Assembly: GCA_030693515.1 (NCBI GenBank)
Contig: JAUYAK010000017.1
Location: forward strand, 107,426-171,425
Reading direction: 5' to 3'
Source of the DNA: Opitutaceae bacterium
GTDB lineage: Bacteria > Verrucomicrobiota > Verrucomicrobiia > Opitutales > Opitutaceae
DNA: 64,000 bases
The notes under the pieces are model-generated. The model was not told the DNA's origin. It made no database searches and saw only the letters and a program-made list of their open reading frames with translations. Made by a program: the position numbers and the translations under genes. Below, in pieces: positions 40,050 to 47,851 of this stretch (positions are counted from its first letter, which is position 1; every line of letters begins with the position of its first letter).

Positions 40050-40840
40050 GGCGTGACCACACACTGAGGTTCTTTGCCGGGGAGTAACGCTTGCACCGTG
40101 TCATCCGCTCTATCGCGGCGCAGGTCTCGCACGGCATCATGCAGCGCCCGCGCGAGCCCCTTGCGATCCGCTGCCGGTGCAGCCGGCGTGCCCCAAGCCA
40201 CCGCAGCATCAATACGCGGCAGGCCGGCAAGCCCGATTAAATGCGGTGCGAGCGTCATCTCACCCCACCAGCAGACGTCATGCTCCGCCGCGTGCGGCGG
40301 CGGGACGGCATACATGATCGCCGCCGGGACGGCGGGCCAACCTGCCCGCGCCGCCGGTTCGAGCAGCGCGGATTTGAACGGCCGCATCGTGCGTCCATCC
40401 GTGCTCGTCCCCTCAAGAAACAGCACGAGATTTTCGCCCGCCGCGATCACCGGGGCGAATTCCTGCGCCACGCGCGCGACATCCGCGCGCCGCTCGCGAT
40501 CCACGAAGCGCGTGCCGGCACGACGGGCGAACCAGCCGAAGACGGGCCACGCGCGCACCTCGTGTTTCGCCACGAACACGCACGGCGCCAGCGAGGCCAA
40601 CACGAGAATATCGAGATAACCGAGGTGATTGGCCGCAATCACCGCGCCGCGCGGTGCCGCGCCCGTCACGCGCACCTTGACCTCCAGGACGCACCGCGCC
40701 CGGCGGCACACGCGTTGCAGCCAGCAGGCGCGGCCCGCCTCCGAAACGAAAAGCGACTCCACCGCGGACCAAGCCATGACGGCCCCCAACGCGGAGAGTC
40801 GCGCCACCGCACGCATACGACTGGGCAAGTTCGCATCCAT
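40046..40840 (-). CDS. PlsC-type acyltransferase, OlsA-like by context
   Basis: 264 residues. The acyltransferase motif HX4D is H72-LGYL-D77 in 'AANHLGYLDILVLASL', and the glycerolipid-binding motif is 'FLEGTSTDGR' (142-151). An N-terminal hydrophobic segment anchors it to the inner membrane. PlsC enzymes acylate lysophosphatidate; OlsA homologues acylate lyso-ornithine lipid. Because an OlsB-like N-acyltransferase lies 11 bases upstream in the same operon, the OlsA role is favoured, but a general PlsC role cannot be ruled out from sequence. The stop overlaps the coaC start by ATGA. Confidence 0.88.
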   Translation of the reverse strand: MDANLPSRMRAVARLSALGAVMAWSAVESLFVSEAGRACWLQRVCRRARCVLEVKVRVTGAAPRGAVIAANHLGYLDILVLASLAPCVFVAKHEVRAWPVFGWFARRAGTRFVDRERRADVARVAQEFAPVIAAGENLVLFLEGTSTDGRTMRPFKSALLEPAARAGWPAVPAAIMYAVPPPHAAEHDVCWWGEMTLAPHLIGLAGLPRIDAAVAWGTPAAPAADRKGLARALHDAVRDLRRDRADDTVQALLPGKEPQCVVTP

Positions 40841-40851
40841 ATTTAGATCGG

Positions 40852-41598
40852 TCAGCCCAAGAAGCGCCGCAGCACCGCGACGGGCAGCGCCTCAAGGTCG
40901 ATCCACGTGAGAAAATCCACCGTGCTGAATTCGCGGTCGATGGCCGGTTCGCCGCAGATTTTTGCGCCGAGCGCCAGATAGGCGCGGAGCAGGCGCGGCA
41001 CGGGGATGGCCTCCGGATCGAGGCCGTGCGTGTCGCACCGCCAGCCGTCACAGGGTTGCGTCCGCCAACGCGGCGCGACGAGGCACGACCCGGCGAGCTG
41101 GCGATAGGTGGCGAGGGCGGCGGCCTCGTCCTGCGTCGTCAGCGAGCTGCAACCGGTGAGGTAGCGCGCCCCGTGCGTGTGCGCATAGCGCGCGATCCCC
41201 TTCCACAGCAGACCGAGGACGTTGTGGTTGCGGTGATCGGCGGCGACGCACGCGCGGCCCAGTTCCACAAGTTGATCTCGGACTGGCTCGAAAGGGGAAA
41301 ATTCGAACTCCCGCGCGCTGTAGTAGCCGAGGTTCGCTGCGGCGCGGCGACCGGTTTGCAGCCGATAGGTGCCGACGACCGCGTGCGTTTCACGTTCGCG
41401 CACAATCAGGTGATCGCAGATTTCGTCGAATTCGTCCGCGTCCAGCCCGGTCGTGAAGGCTTCGGGCAGGCCCTCGTGGAGTTCGAGGTTGAAGACCTCG
41501 AAGCGCAGCCGCTGCGCCGCGCGCACGTCGCCGGGACCGGCGGCGAGCACGAGTTCATACCGATCCGTGGCGGCGAGAGGGGCGGTGAGCGTGGTCAT
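40852..41598 (-). CDS. OlsB-like N-acyltransferase (GNAT, hemolysin-like)
   Basis: 248 residues from ATG 41598, which follows the upstream reading frame with a 44-base overlap; an extra 30 codons upstream (to 41688) look non-native. Wording is that of the OlsB/hemolysin-like family: 'AAQRLRFEVFNLELHEGLPE', 'FDEICDHLIV', 'AVVGTYRLQ', 'GYYSAREFEFSPF' and 'LVELGRACVAADHRN', then 'YLTGCSSLTTQD'. OlsB transfers a 3-hydroxyacyl group from ACP to the alpha-amino group of ornithine, giving lyso-ornithine lipid. The amino-acid substrate in this organism is not known. Together with the PlsC-like gene it forms the minimal two-step aminolipid pathway. Confidence 0.85.
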   Translation of the reverse strand: MTTLTAPLAATDRYELVLAAGPGDVRAAQRLRFEVFNLELHEGLPEAFTTGLDADEFDEICDHLIVRERETHAVVGTYRLQTGRRAAANLGYYSAREFEFSPFEPVRDQLVELGRACVAADHRNHNVLGLLWKGIARYAHTHGARYLTGCSSLTTQDEAAALATYRQLAGSCLVAPRWRTQPCDGWRCDTHGLDPEAIPVPRLLRAYLALGAKICGEPAIDREFSTVDFLTWIDLEALPVAVLRRFLG

Positions 41599-43222
41599 GG
41601 CCACGCCTATGAGCCACGAGCAGGCGCCAAACTTCCCGCAGCGTGAGCGGTTTTTCTCCGCGCGCGCGATTTTCCGCCGCGATCGCAAAGGCGATGCGCC
41701 ACTGGCGGCAGAGCGTGCGCCACCCGTGCCACGCGGAGTGCCGCGGGTCGTAGATGCTGGTGGCCTCGGAAGTGAGGCCGTTCAGTTCGATGACCGTGAA
41801 CTCGCCGCGCTGAAACGCCTCCGCCGAAGGCGTGCGCACATCGTAGCGGCCGAAGTGGAAGCCCTCGAACGCCCGGCTCACCCGCTCGACCTCCGCGAGC
41901 AGTGCGGGCGTCGCGAGCGCCGTGCCGTCGAGGAACAGCGCGCCGCGGCAGTGCGTGCCGAGTTCGCTGAGCATCACGCGCTCCCCCGCCGCGGGGATGT
42001 CGTCGAGGCGAACGACGAATTTCGACAGAAAGAATGACGTCATGCACACCGTCCGGCCGTCCGCGAGGATGAGATCCTCCAGGCAACGCTTCCCATCGCC
42101 GGTCACGCCGACCATGCGTTTGTCGGTGATGGAAAAAATCTCGCCGGATGTCGCCGCCGGCATCCGGTGGTAGAACACCCCGAACTCCATGCCCGGCACA
42201 TACGCCTGCGCGATGAGCGGCGCCGGCTCGGCTTCGATCACGGCCCGGGCCTGCGCCGCATCGCGCACGATCACGACGCCGTCGCCGCGCTCGCCCACAT
42301 CGGGCTTGAGCACGACGGGAAACCCGAGCGCGTGTTCCGTCATGAAGCTTTCGAGTGCCGCCCACCGCGCACCCGCCTCACCCGCGACCAGCAAGGTCCA
42401 CCGGGCCACCCGATCGCCCGCGCCGGCGAGGCCGTGCAGGATTTCGCTTTTGGATTCGCCCACCAAGCCGCCGCCGGCCCCGATGCCGGGATTGGCCGCG
42501 GTCACGAGGGCGAGACTGCGGTGCCGGAGCGCAAGCCACAGGATGTAGGCGAGCACCGGCGGATACACCACCCAACGCGGCCAGAACTCAAAACGCGTGA
42601 ACCTCCGCCAGCGACCGACCAGCAGGCGTCGTCCCCGCCAGGTCGCCATCGCCAGGCCGAGCTGGGCCACGCACCAGGCGACCAGACCTGCGCCGATCAA
42701 CGCGGGCACGGCACTCGTCCACGTCGCGAGCATCTCCGTGGCACGCGTGCCGAGCCACGTGGCCGTGCCGACCAGCAGCGGCACCCAAATCGCGCACGCG
42801 ATGGCGAACCAGCCTGCGAAGCGGAAAAACGGCGCACGCAGCACGCCGGCCGCAAAGTAGGTCGGCACGCGCGTCCCCGGCATGAACCGGCTCGCGAACA
42901 CGATGCCCGGCCCACGCCGGGTGAACCACCGTTCGGCGCGCGCGACGAGTTCCTCCGAGAGCCACCATTTCAGCGGCGAGACGCGCAGCGCCGGCCGCCC
43001 GATGGTGCGCCCCATCAGCACGAGCAGCAAATCGCCAATAAGGATCCCAGCGTAGCAGGCGCCCGTCGCCGGCCAGAAGGCCAGCGAGCCGCGCGCCACG
43101 AGCAGCCCCGCCGCGATGCACGTGAGATCCTCGGTGAGCAGGGTGGCCAGCGCCAGCGCGATGAGGGCCGTGGGCCCGCCATCGGCGGCCAGGTTCATGG
43201 CCCATTCGACAATCTCGTTCAT
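41555..43222 (-). CDS. DedA/VTT membrane protein fused to an ATP-grasp ligase domain
   Basis: 555 residues. Residues 1-235 form a DedA/VTT unit with about five to six membrane segments and the conserved 'ASRFMPGTRVPTYFAAG' (110-126). A second half (about 255-500) reads as an ATP-grasp fold: 'PVVLKPDVGERGDGV' (302-316, with K306 and a Gly-rich loop), 'GMEFGVFYHR', and the metal-binding 'FTVIELNG' (475-482, E479 and N481). DedA proteins move lipids across the membrane; ATP-grasp enzymes ligate a carboxylate to an amine or thiol. It is first in an operon with OlsB- and OlsA-like genes and overlaps the next by 44 bases. A joint role in making and flipping an amino-acid lipid is inference. Confidence 0.85.
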   Translation of the reverse strand: MNEIVEWAMNLAADGGPTALIALALATLLTEDLTCIAAGLLVARGSLAFWPATGACYAGILIGDLLLVLMGRTIGRPALRVSPLKWWLSEELVARAERWFTRRGPGIVFASRFMPGTRVPTYFAAGVLRAPFFRFAGWFAIACAIWVPLLVGTATWLGTRATEMLATWTSAVPALIGAGLVAWCVAQLGLAMATWRGRRLLVGRWRRFTRFEFWPRWVVYPPVLAYILWLALRHRSLALVTAANPGIGAGGGLVGESKSEILHGLAGAGDRVARWTLLVAGEAGARWAALESFMTEHALGFPVVLKPDVGERGDGVVIVRDAAQARAVIEAEPAPLIAQAYVPGMEFGVFYHRMPAATSGEIFSITDKRMVGVTGDGKRCLEDLILADGRTVCMTSFFLSKFVVRLDDIPAAGERVMLSELGTHCRGALFLDGTALATPALLAEVERVSRAFEGFHFGRYDVRTPSAEAFQRGEFTVIELNGLTSEATSIYDPRHSAWHGWRTLCRQWRIAFAIAAENRARGEKPLTLREVWRLLVAHRRGHDHAHRPSRRHGSV

Positions 43223-43247
43223 CGCGACCGAGGCCGCCCCGGCCTCC

Positions 43248-43694
43248 TCATTTTTTCAGGAGCTTGGGCCAATGCGTATCCGCCTTGGCGATGTTACCCG
43301 GTTCGTCGCCGGCCCACTTTTTTTGCACCTCAGGGCTGTAGTTGAGATAAAGTTTGCCGGCGACGATTTTCCACGCGTCCGGATCGATGCCGGCCGTGTA
43401 GCCTTGGGCGACGGCCCAGGCGCAATAGCCCCCGTATTGCGGCGCATAGCGCTCGGGCGCGGCCTTGAACACATCGCGATGGGCGGCGCTCGCGAAACGC
43501 CACGTCGCGCCGTTCCACTCGTGGGCGAAGGCGCTGTCGCCCTTCACCGGCTTGCCGGACTCGAAATAGGCGACCGGGTCGTAGCCCTTGATGGCGACGC
43601 CAAAGAACGTGGCATTGACCGGAGAAACCGCGTGAGCCGGCAGCGCGGCGAATGCAAGCAGCAGGAGGCAAACGGAGCGGAGCAGGGATTTCAT
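43248..43694 (-). CDS. Secreted YHS-domain protein
   Basis: 148 residues. A signal peptide ('SVCLLLLAFAALPAHAVS') is followed by the YHS-type domain with 'KGYDPVAYFESGKPVKGD', 'NGATWRFASAAHRDVFKAAP' and 'YAPQYGGYCAWAVAQG', then 'WKIVAGKLYLNYSPEV'. This family is common in bacteria next to DoxX genes and may bind metal or heme, but its function is not established. It lies 11 bases after the DoxX gene on the same strand and ends 25 bases before the DedA fusion starts, so it could be transcribed with either. Confidence 0.88.
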   Translation of the reverse strand: MKSLLRSVCLLLLAFAALPAHAVSPVNATFFGVAIKGYDPVAYFESGKPVKGDSAFAHEWNGATWRFASAAHRDVFKAAPERYAPQYGGYCAWAVAQGYTAGIDPDAWKIVAGKLYLNYSPEVQKKWAGDEPGNIAKADTHWPKLLKK

Positions 43695-43705
43695 GGGAAA
43701 GATTT

Positions 43706-44116
43706 TCAAAGCTTCGCGCCGATCAGCGGGAGCGTGCGCCGGTGCAGCCCAAGCAGAAAGGCCGAAAGCGCGAAGACCACGACCGCGAGCGCGAAGAGCA
43801 GCCCGCCATCGCCCTGCACCGCGAGGCCGAGCTTCGTGAGATGAAAGAAGATCGCCCCGCCCATCGTGCCCAGGGCCAGCGCGGCGCCGAGGGCGACGGT
43901 GCCGGGGAAAAACAGCAGCACGCTCGCGATCAGCTCGACCACGCCCGAGCCGTAGCGGCCCCACGGTTCCTGACCGACCTTTCTGAAAATGTAGACCGAC
44001 TCGGGCGCGCCGGTGAACTTGAAGAACAAGGTCTGGAGCAGAATCACGGCGACGATGAGCCGGGCGATCCAGCTCGCGATCGCGAGCGGACGGGGAAGCG
44101 GGCGGGCATTATTCAT
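43706..44116 (-). CDS. DoxX-family membrane protein
   Basis: 136 residues with four predicted membrane helices: 'ASWIARLIVAVILLQTLFFK', 'YGSGVVELIASVLLFFPGTV', 'ALGAALALGTMGGAIFFHL' and 'GLLFALAVVVFALSAFLLGL'. DoxX-like proteins are linked to thiol and oxidative stress in some bacteria, but this branch has no assigned function. The YHS gene follows immediately, a pairing often seen in other genomes. An 81-base gap separates it from the divergent coaB gene; no clear promoter was identified in that gap. Confidence 0.87.
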   Translation of the reverse strand: MNNARPLPRPLAIASWIARLIVAVILLQTLFFKFTGAPESVYIFRKVGQEPWGRYGSGVVELIASVLLFFPGTVALGAALALGTMGGAIFFHLTKLGLAVQGDGGLLFALAVVVFALSAFLLGLHRRTLPLIGAKL

Positions 44117-44197
44117 GGCTGGCGTGGGAGCCGGGAGCGCGCGAAAAATTCCTCGCTTAGGAATTTCCGCCACCTCCACCGCCTCCGACTCCACGCC

Positions 44198-44854
44198 ATG
44201 CCACGCCCCTTCCGCTGCCTCCTCACCGCCGGCCCGACCCGCGAGCACCTCGATCCCGTGCGCTTCCTGAGCAACGGCTCCAGCGGCAAGATGGGCTACG
44301 CGCTCGCCGCCGCCGCCGCCGCACGCGGCTGGCACGTCGATCTCGTGAGCGGACCCGTGGTTCTCGCGGCACCGGAGGGCGTGAGCGTGCATCGCGTGGT
44401 GTCAGCCGCCGACATGCTGGCGGCCTGCGAGCCGCTTTTCCCCTCCTGCGATCTGTTCATCGCCGTGGCGGCGGTGGCCGACTACCGGCCGACGTCAATC
44501 TCTGCACAGAAGGAAAAGAAAACGGGCGGCCCGCTCACGCTGGAGCTGGTGCCGACCGTGGACATCCTGCGCACCCTCGCCGCCCGCAAGCAACCGCACC
44601 AGACCGTGGTCGGCTTCGCCGCCGAGACGCACGACGTGGAGGCTTACGCGCGGCTGAAGCTGGCCAGCAAGAAACTCGACTGGATCGTCGGCAACGATGT
44701 GAGCCGGCCCGAAGTCGGCATGAACGCCGACGACAACGCGGTCTTCGTCCTCAGCGCCGCAGGCGAACTCCAAAAGTTCGGCCCGGCAAAGAAAACGGAA
44801 GTCGCCCGCTTCATCCTCGACCAGATCGCGCCAGTTCGAGCCGGGCCGGCGTGA
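44198..44854 (+). CDS. coaB: Phosphopantothenate-cysteine ligase (stand-alone CoaB)
   Basis: 218 residues. It catalyses nucleotide-dependent joining of 4'-phosphopantothenate with cysteine. Visible: 'LTAGPTREHLDPVRFLSNGSS' with the AGPT motif at 11-14, 'IAVAAVADYRPTS', the 'KEKK' substrate-lid motif (105-108), 'LELVPTVDILRTL', and 'DWIVGNDVSRPEVGMNADDN' with the conserved Asn (N166). There is no flavin decarboxylase domain at the N-terminus, unlike typical CoaBC. The partner coaC is at 39474-40049 on the opposite strand. Its 3' end overlaps the convergent NRDE gene by 44 bases. Confidence 0.93.
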   Translation: MPRPFRCLLTAGPTREHLDPVRFLSNGSSGKMGYALAAAAAARGWHVDLVSGPVVLAAPEGVSVHRVVSAADMLAACEPLFPSCDLFIAVAAVADYRPTSISAQKEKKTGGPLTLELVPTVDILRTLAARKQPHQTVVGFAAETHDVEAYARLKLASKKLDWIVGNDVSRPEVGMNADDNAVFVLSAAGELQKFGPAKKTEVARFILDQIAPVRAGPA

Positions 44855-45548
44855 AACGCACCTCGCCATCCCCCCACTCCACCCGCTCGTAATCGAGACG
44901 AGCGTGCGTCGCATCGACCGAGATACGACAGAGGCTGCGCGTCGCGGCGTCGGGCCGGCGCATGAGCACCGAGTGCGCGCCCGCGCGCGGGTCGTGCTGG
45001 CGGTGATAGGCCGCGAGTTCCTCCTCCTCCGGCACGGCGGGCGTCCGCACATAGGCCGAAAAGCGCCGCACGCGCGTGGCAATCACCTCCGCCGTGGCAA
45101 ATGACGACGACGACAGGGGCGCCATGACTGTGGCATTCTGCCGCTCGAACAATCGCTCGCCATTCCAATGCAGCAACAGAGGCGCGGCATCGGGCGCGAG
45201 CGCGAGCAGGTGAAACGAGGCGATGCGGGACAGCGGCTGCCCACGCACCGCAGCCGCCACGTCGCCGAGGTGCGTCGCCGCCGCGCCAGCGAGCACGACT
45301 TCGCCGCGGCTGACGGCCGGCCGCGGCCGCCACAGGCTCGCATAGTCGTTCAGCAGGCAGAGGGACACGCCGCAGGCGTTGACCAGCAGCCAAGTGCCGC
45401 CTCGCGCTCCGTCGCGCGGAGCGAGGAACTCGATCCCTTCCCGGCTTTCCCGCCGCGGCGGCAGCTCGGCCGAGCGGGTGGCAAGTTCGTCGCGGTTGAA
45501 AAAAAGATCGTAGCTCCCGGGGCCACGACGCCAGCTCACCGTGCACAT
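44811..45548 (-). CDS. NRDE-family (TANGO2-like) protein
   Basis: 245 residues. It starts 'MCTVSW' and carries the family signature 'FFNRDELATRSAELPP' (FNRDE at 17-21), then 'GGTWLLVNACGVSLCLLNDY'. Cys2 at the N-terminus suggests processing to an Ntn-hydrolase-type nucleophile, as proposed for the family. The biochemical role is not firmly known; the eukaryotic relative TANGO2 is connected with lipid and heme handling. The start overlaps the end of the DinB gene by 13 bases, and the 3' end overlaps coaB by 44 bases in convergent orientation. Confidence 0.85.
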   Translation of the reverse strand: MCTVSWRRGPGSYDLFFNRDELATRSAELPPRRESREGIEFLAPRDGARGGTWLLVNACGVSLCLLNDYASLWRPRPAVSRGEVVLAGAAATHLGDVAAAVRGQPLSRIASFHLLALAPDAAPLLLHWNGERLFERQNATVMAPLSSSSFATAEVIATRVRRFSAYVRTPAVPEEEELAAYHRQHDPRAGAHSVLMRRPDAATRSLCRISVDATHARLDYERVEWGDGEVRFTPARLELARSGRG

Positions 45549-46078
45549 GGCGCCGCTTGCTGCTGCTGAAACCGGAGGGTGGAAGGAGCGACGCCGAAGT
45601 CCGGCTCCGGCTCGCAGCCCTGGAGCCGCGCCATCACCGCGACGAGCGCGTAGTGGTGAATCGTATGGCTGAGCAGGAACTCCAGCTCGCGCAATGCGGT
45701 GGTGGCGGTGGCCATGCCCGTCGCCGTCTCGGCACAGAGCTGGAGCCCGCGATTGTCGAGCCCTGGCGCAAGTTCGATCAGGCGTCCGGCAATCGCCTCG
45801 ATCAGGCCGCTCGCATAATCGGCGCGGCTCTCGACCAACGGATCGCGGTCGCGTTTTTCGTAGTCGATCTCCCCCTCCTCGAGCCCGGAGAGAAAACTCC
45901 GGTAATGGTCGATCACATGCCGCACGTGGCCGCCGATGGAGGCGTTGAAGCACAGCGGATGTCGGGCGGCATAGCGGCCGTCGCCGAGTGTCGCTAGCAG
46001 CCGCACCCCCTGGCGGAGGACGGCGAGATGAGCGTCGATGGCGACGACAGGCAAAGCGGACAGCATGGCGGTCCGCAT
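45536..46078 (-). CDS. DinB-family protein
   Basis: 180 residues forming a predicted four-helix bundle. 'GGHVRHVIDHYRSFLSGL' near residue 50 and 'LSHTIHHYALVAVMARLQG' near residue 140 supply the three His that bind a divalent metal in DinB/YfiT-like proteins. Functions in the superfamily include thiol transfer and hydrolysis; the specific role here is unknown. It overlaps the next gene (NRDE) by 13 bases, so the two are probably translated together. An alternative start at the fifth codon (Met5) would not change the domain. Confidence 0.82.
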   Translation of the reverse strand: MRTAMLSALPVVAIDAHLAVLRQGVRLLATLGDGRYAARHPLCFNASIGGHVRHVIDHYRSFLSGLEEGEIDYEKRDRDPLVESRADYASGLIEAIAGRLIELAPGLDNRGLQLCAETATGMATATTALRELEFLLSHTIHHYALVAVMARLQGCEPEPDFGVAPSTLRFQQQQAAPCAR

Positions 46079-46111
46079 GGGAGCGCCGGGCCGACCATCC
46101 TATTCCCGGGC

Positions 46112-47821
46112 TTAATCCGGCCCCGACTCCGCCACCGCGCGCCGCAGCGCCGCGGCGTGCAGGCGTTCGTCGTCGCTGAGCGGCAGCCGCTCGGCCAAGG
46201 CGAGGAGCGTCGCTGCCTCGGTCGTGAAGCCGTGGCGCAGGTTGACCTCGGCCGCGCGCAGCACGAGCGCGCTGCGCCGCGGAAAAAGCCGGATGCCCTC
46301 GTCGAGCACCGCGAGATGCCCGCGGGTCGCGCGCGGCGCCGCCCACGCCCAGACCTCGGCGATCGTCTCATACACCTCGGCCTGCGGCGGCCGATCGGCG
46401 CGGGCGGCGAAAAGCGGCCGCAGAATCTCCGCGACTTGATCCGCGCCGATCTGGCCGGCGGCGCCAGTGGGCTGCACCCGCGCCGCCGCAAGGCGCAGGC
46501 GGCCCAGTTCACAGTTGGCGCGCGCGCGGATCGGGCCGAGGGCGGCGGCGGCCTCCAGGAATTCGCGCGCCGCCGCCTCGTCGCCGGCATCGAGTTCGCA
46601 CAGGCCCATCGCGGCCAACAGGCCCGGATCGCGGCTGTCGCGGTCATAGGCGCGGCGGAAGGTGCGCCGCGCCTGCTCGAGGTATTTCGACGCGAGCGCG
46701 GGTGAGATTTTTTTCACATAGGGGACTTCGAGGCGCTCCCAGTCGCCCTTGAGGCGCGCGATCTCGGAGTCGGTGGCGTTGCGCAGTGCGAGCGGCGCGG
46801 GCTTCGCCGCGGCGCGAGCGATCCGAAAGGTCGCGCTCTTTCGCACCGCGACAGGCAGATAGGCCGCGAGCTGCGTCTGCGCCACGGCGAAATCCACGCC
46901 GAAACACGCGGCAAACAGCTCCTCGCTTACGCCACGCACGGCGGCGAGATCGGTGAATTTCCATAACGCTGCGCGGTGCGCGCCACCGTCAGCCTCAAGC
47001 CCCCAGCGCACAAACAGCGCAGCCTGCGCCTGCCACGCCTTGATCGGATCGTAAGCGGGCGTCTCGGCTGCCGGCGGAAGTCGCAGGGCGAGGAAATCGT
47101 CCAGTGGCAGGAGCGGCGGGGCGGTCTTGGGATCGGCTTTCACCGCGGCCGTGTGCGCCGACCCAATCCACTCGAGCGGATCGAGCGTGAGCCGTTCGCC
47201 GGCGTAGTGCATCTGCGCGTAGAGGGTGAGGAAGCCGCTGACGAACCACGGCGGCAGCGACGGCAACCGGCTTTTGACGAGATACTCGACGGTGCTTTGC
47301 GTAAGCGATAGATTCTCCGCGTCAAAGTCCTCGCGCCGCACGATCATGAAGACGGCCATCCCGTCGCGATCCCAGAGCCGGAGGTTGGGCAGAAAACTCA
47401 TGCGCCGCGCGGGCGGCAACGGGCGGAAGCCGCGCCCGCCGGCCGGCGCCGGAAAGTCGTCCGGCGGAGCGATGGAGTCCTGCTGCAGCATCCGCGCGAT
47501 CACTTCGCGCGAGGCGGCGGGTTGCAGTTCCTCGTCGTAAAGGATGAGCGTGCGCGGCAAGGAGCACTGCAACTGCAACACGGGCGGCAGCACCTCCGCG
47601 AGGAGCTGGTGCAGCCGTTGGTGCGAGGCGACGACCCGGCGCGTCACCGCATCGCTGCACCGCGAGAGAATCTCGTAGCCCGGCGCAGTGGCGTGGCGCC
47701 ACGGCGGCCCCTTGGTCGCCTCCTCGACGATAAAAGGCGGCAGCGCGACCACCGGGGCCTCCGCTGCGCAGGCCATCGCGGCTCCTGCGATGCTAAGCGC
47801 GAGGAGACGGACGATTTTCAT
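46112..47821 (-). CDS. Secreted protein of unknown function with C-terminal TPR-like helices
   Basis: 569 residues. Signal peptide 'LLALSIAGAAMACAAEA'. The central region (about 150-330, 'VEYLVKSRLPSLPPWFVSGF' and 'LFVRWGLEADGG') has the look of a peptidase-MA-like fold, but no HExxH zinc motif is present, so I see no evidence for protease activity. The C-terminal part (about 380-569) is made of TPR-like helix pairs ('LEQARRTFRRAYDRDSRDP', 'AREFLEAAAALG'). I recognise no named family; similar proteins seem to be typical of Opitutaceae. It lies 33 bases before the DinB start on the same strand. Confidence 0.8.
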   Translation of the reverse strand: MKIVRLLALSIAGAAMACAAEAPVVALPPFIVEEATKGPPWRHATAPGYEILSRCSDAVTRRVVASHQRLHQLLAEVLPPVLQLQCSLPRTLILYDEELQPAASREVIARMLQQDSIAPPDDFPAPAGGRGFRPLPPARRMSFLPNLRLWDRDGMAVFMIVRREDFDAENLSLTQSTVEYLVKSRLPSLPPWFVSGFLTLYAQMHYAGERLTLDPLEWIGSAHTAAVKADPKTAPPLLPLDDFLALRLPPAAETPAYDPIKAWQAQAALFVRWGLEADGGAHRAALWKFTDLAAVRGVSEELFAACFGVDFAVAQTQLAAYLPVAVRKSATFRIARAAAKPAPLALRNATDSEIARLKGDWERLEVPYVKKISPALASKYLEQARRTFRRAYDRDSRDPGLLAAMGLCELDAGDEAAAREFLEAAAALGPIRARANCELGRLRLAAARVQPTGAAGQIGADQVAEILRPLFAARADRPPQAEVYETIAEVWAWAAPRATRGHLAVLDEGIRLFPRRSALVLRAAEVNLRHGFTTEAATLLALAERLPLSDDERLHAAALRRAVAESGPD

Positions 47822-47851
47822 GGGGCCAAAGGCTGGCCGCGCGGGCCCGGC

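Noticed and set aside
46112..47821. Possible metalloprotease identity for the secreted protein at 46112
   Set aside because: The middle region recalls peptidase-MA-like folds, but no HExxH motif or alternative zinc site could be found.
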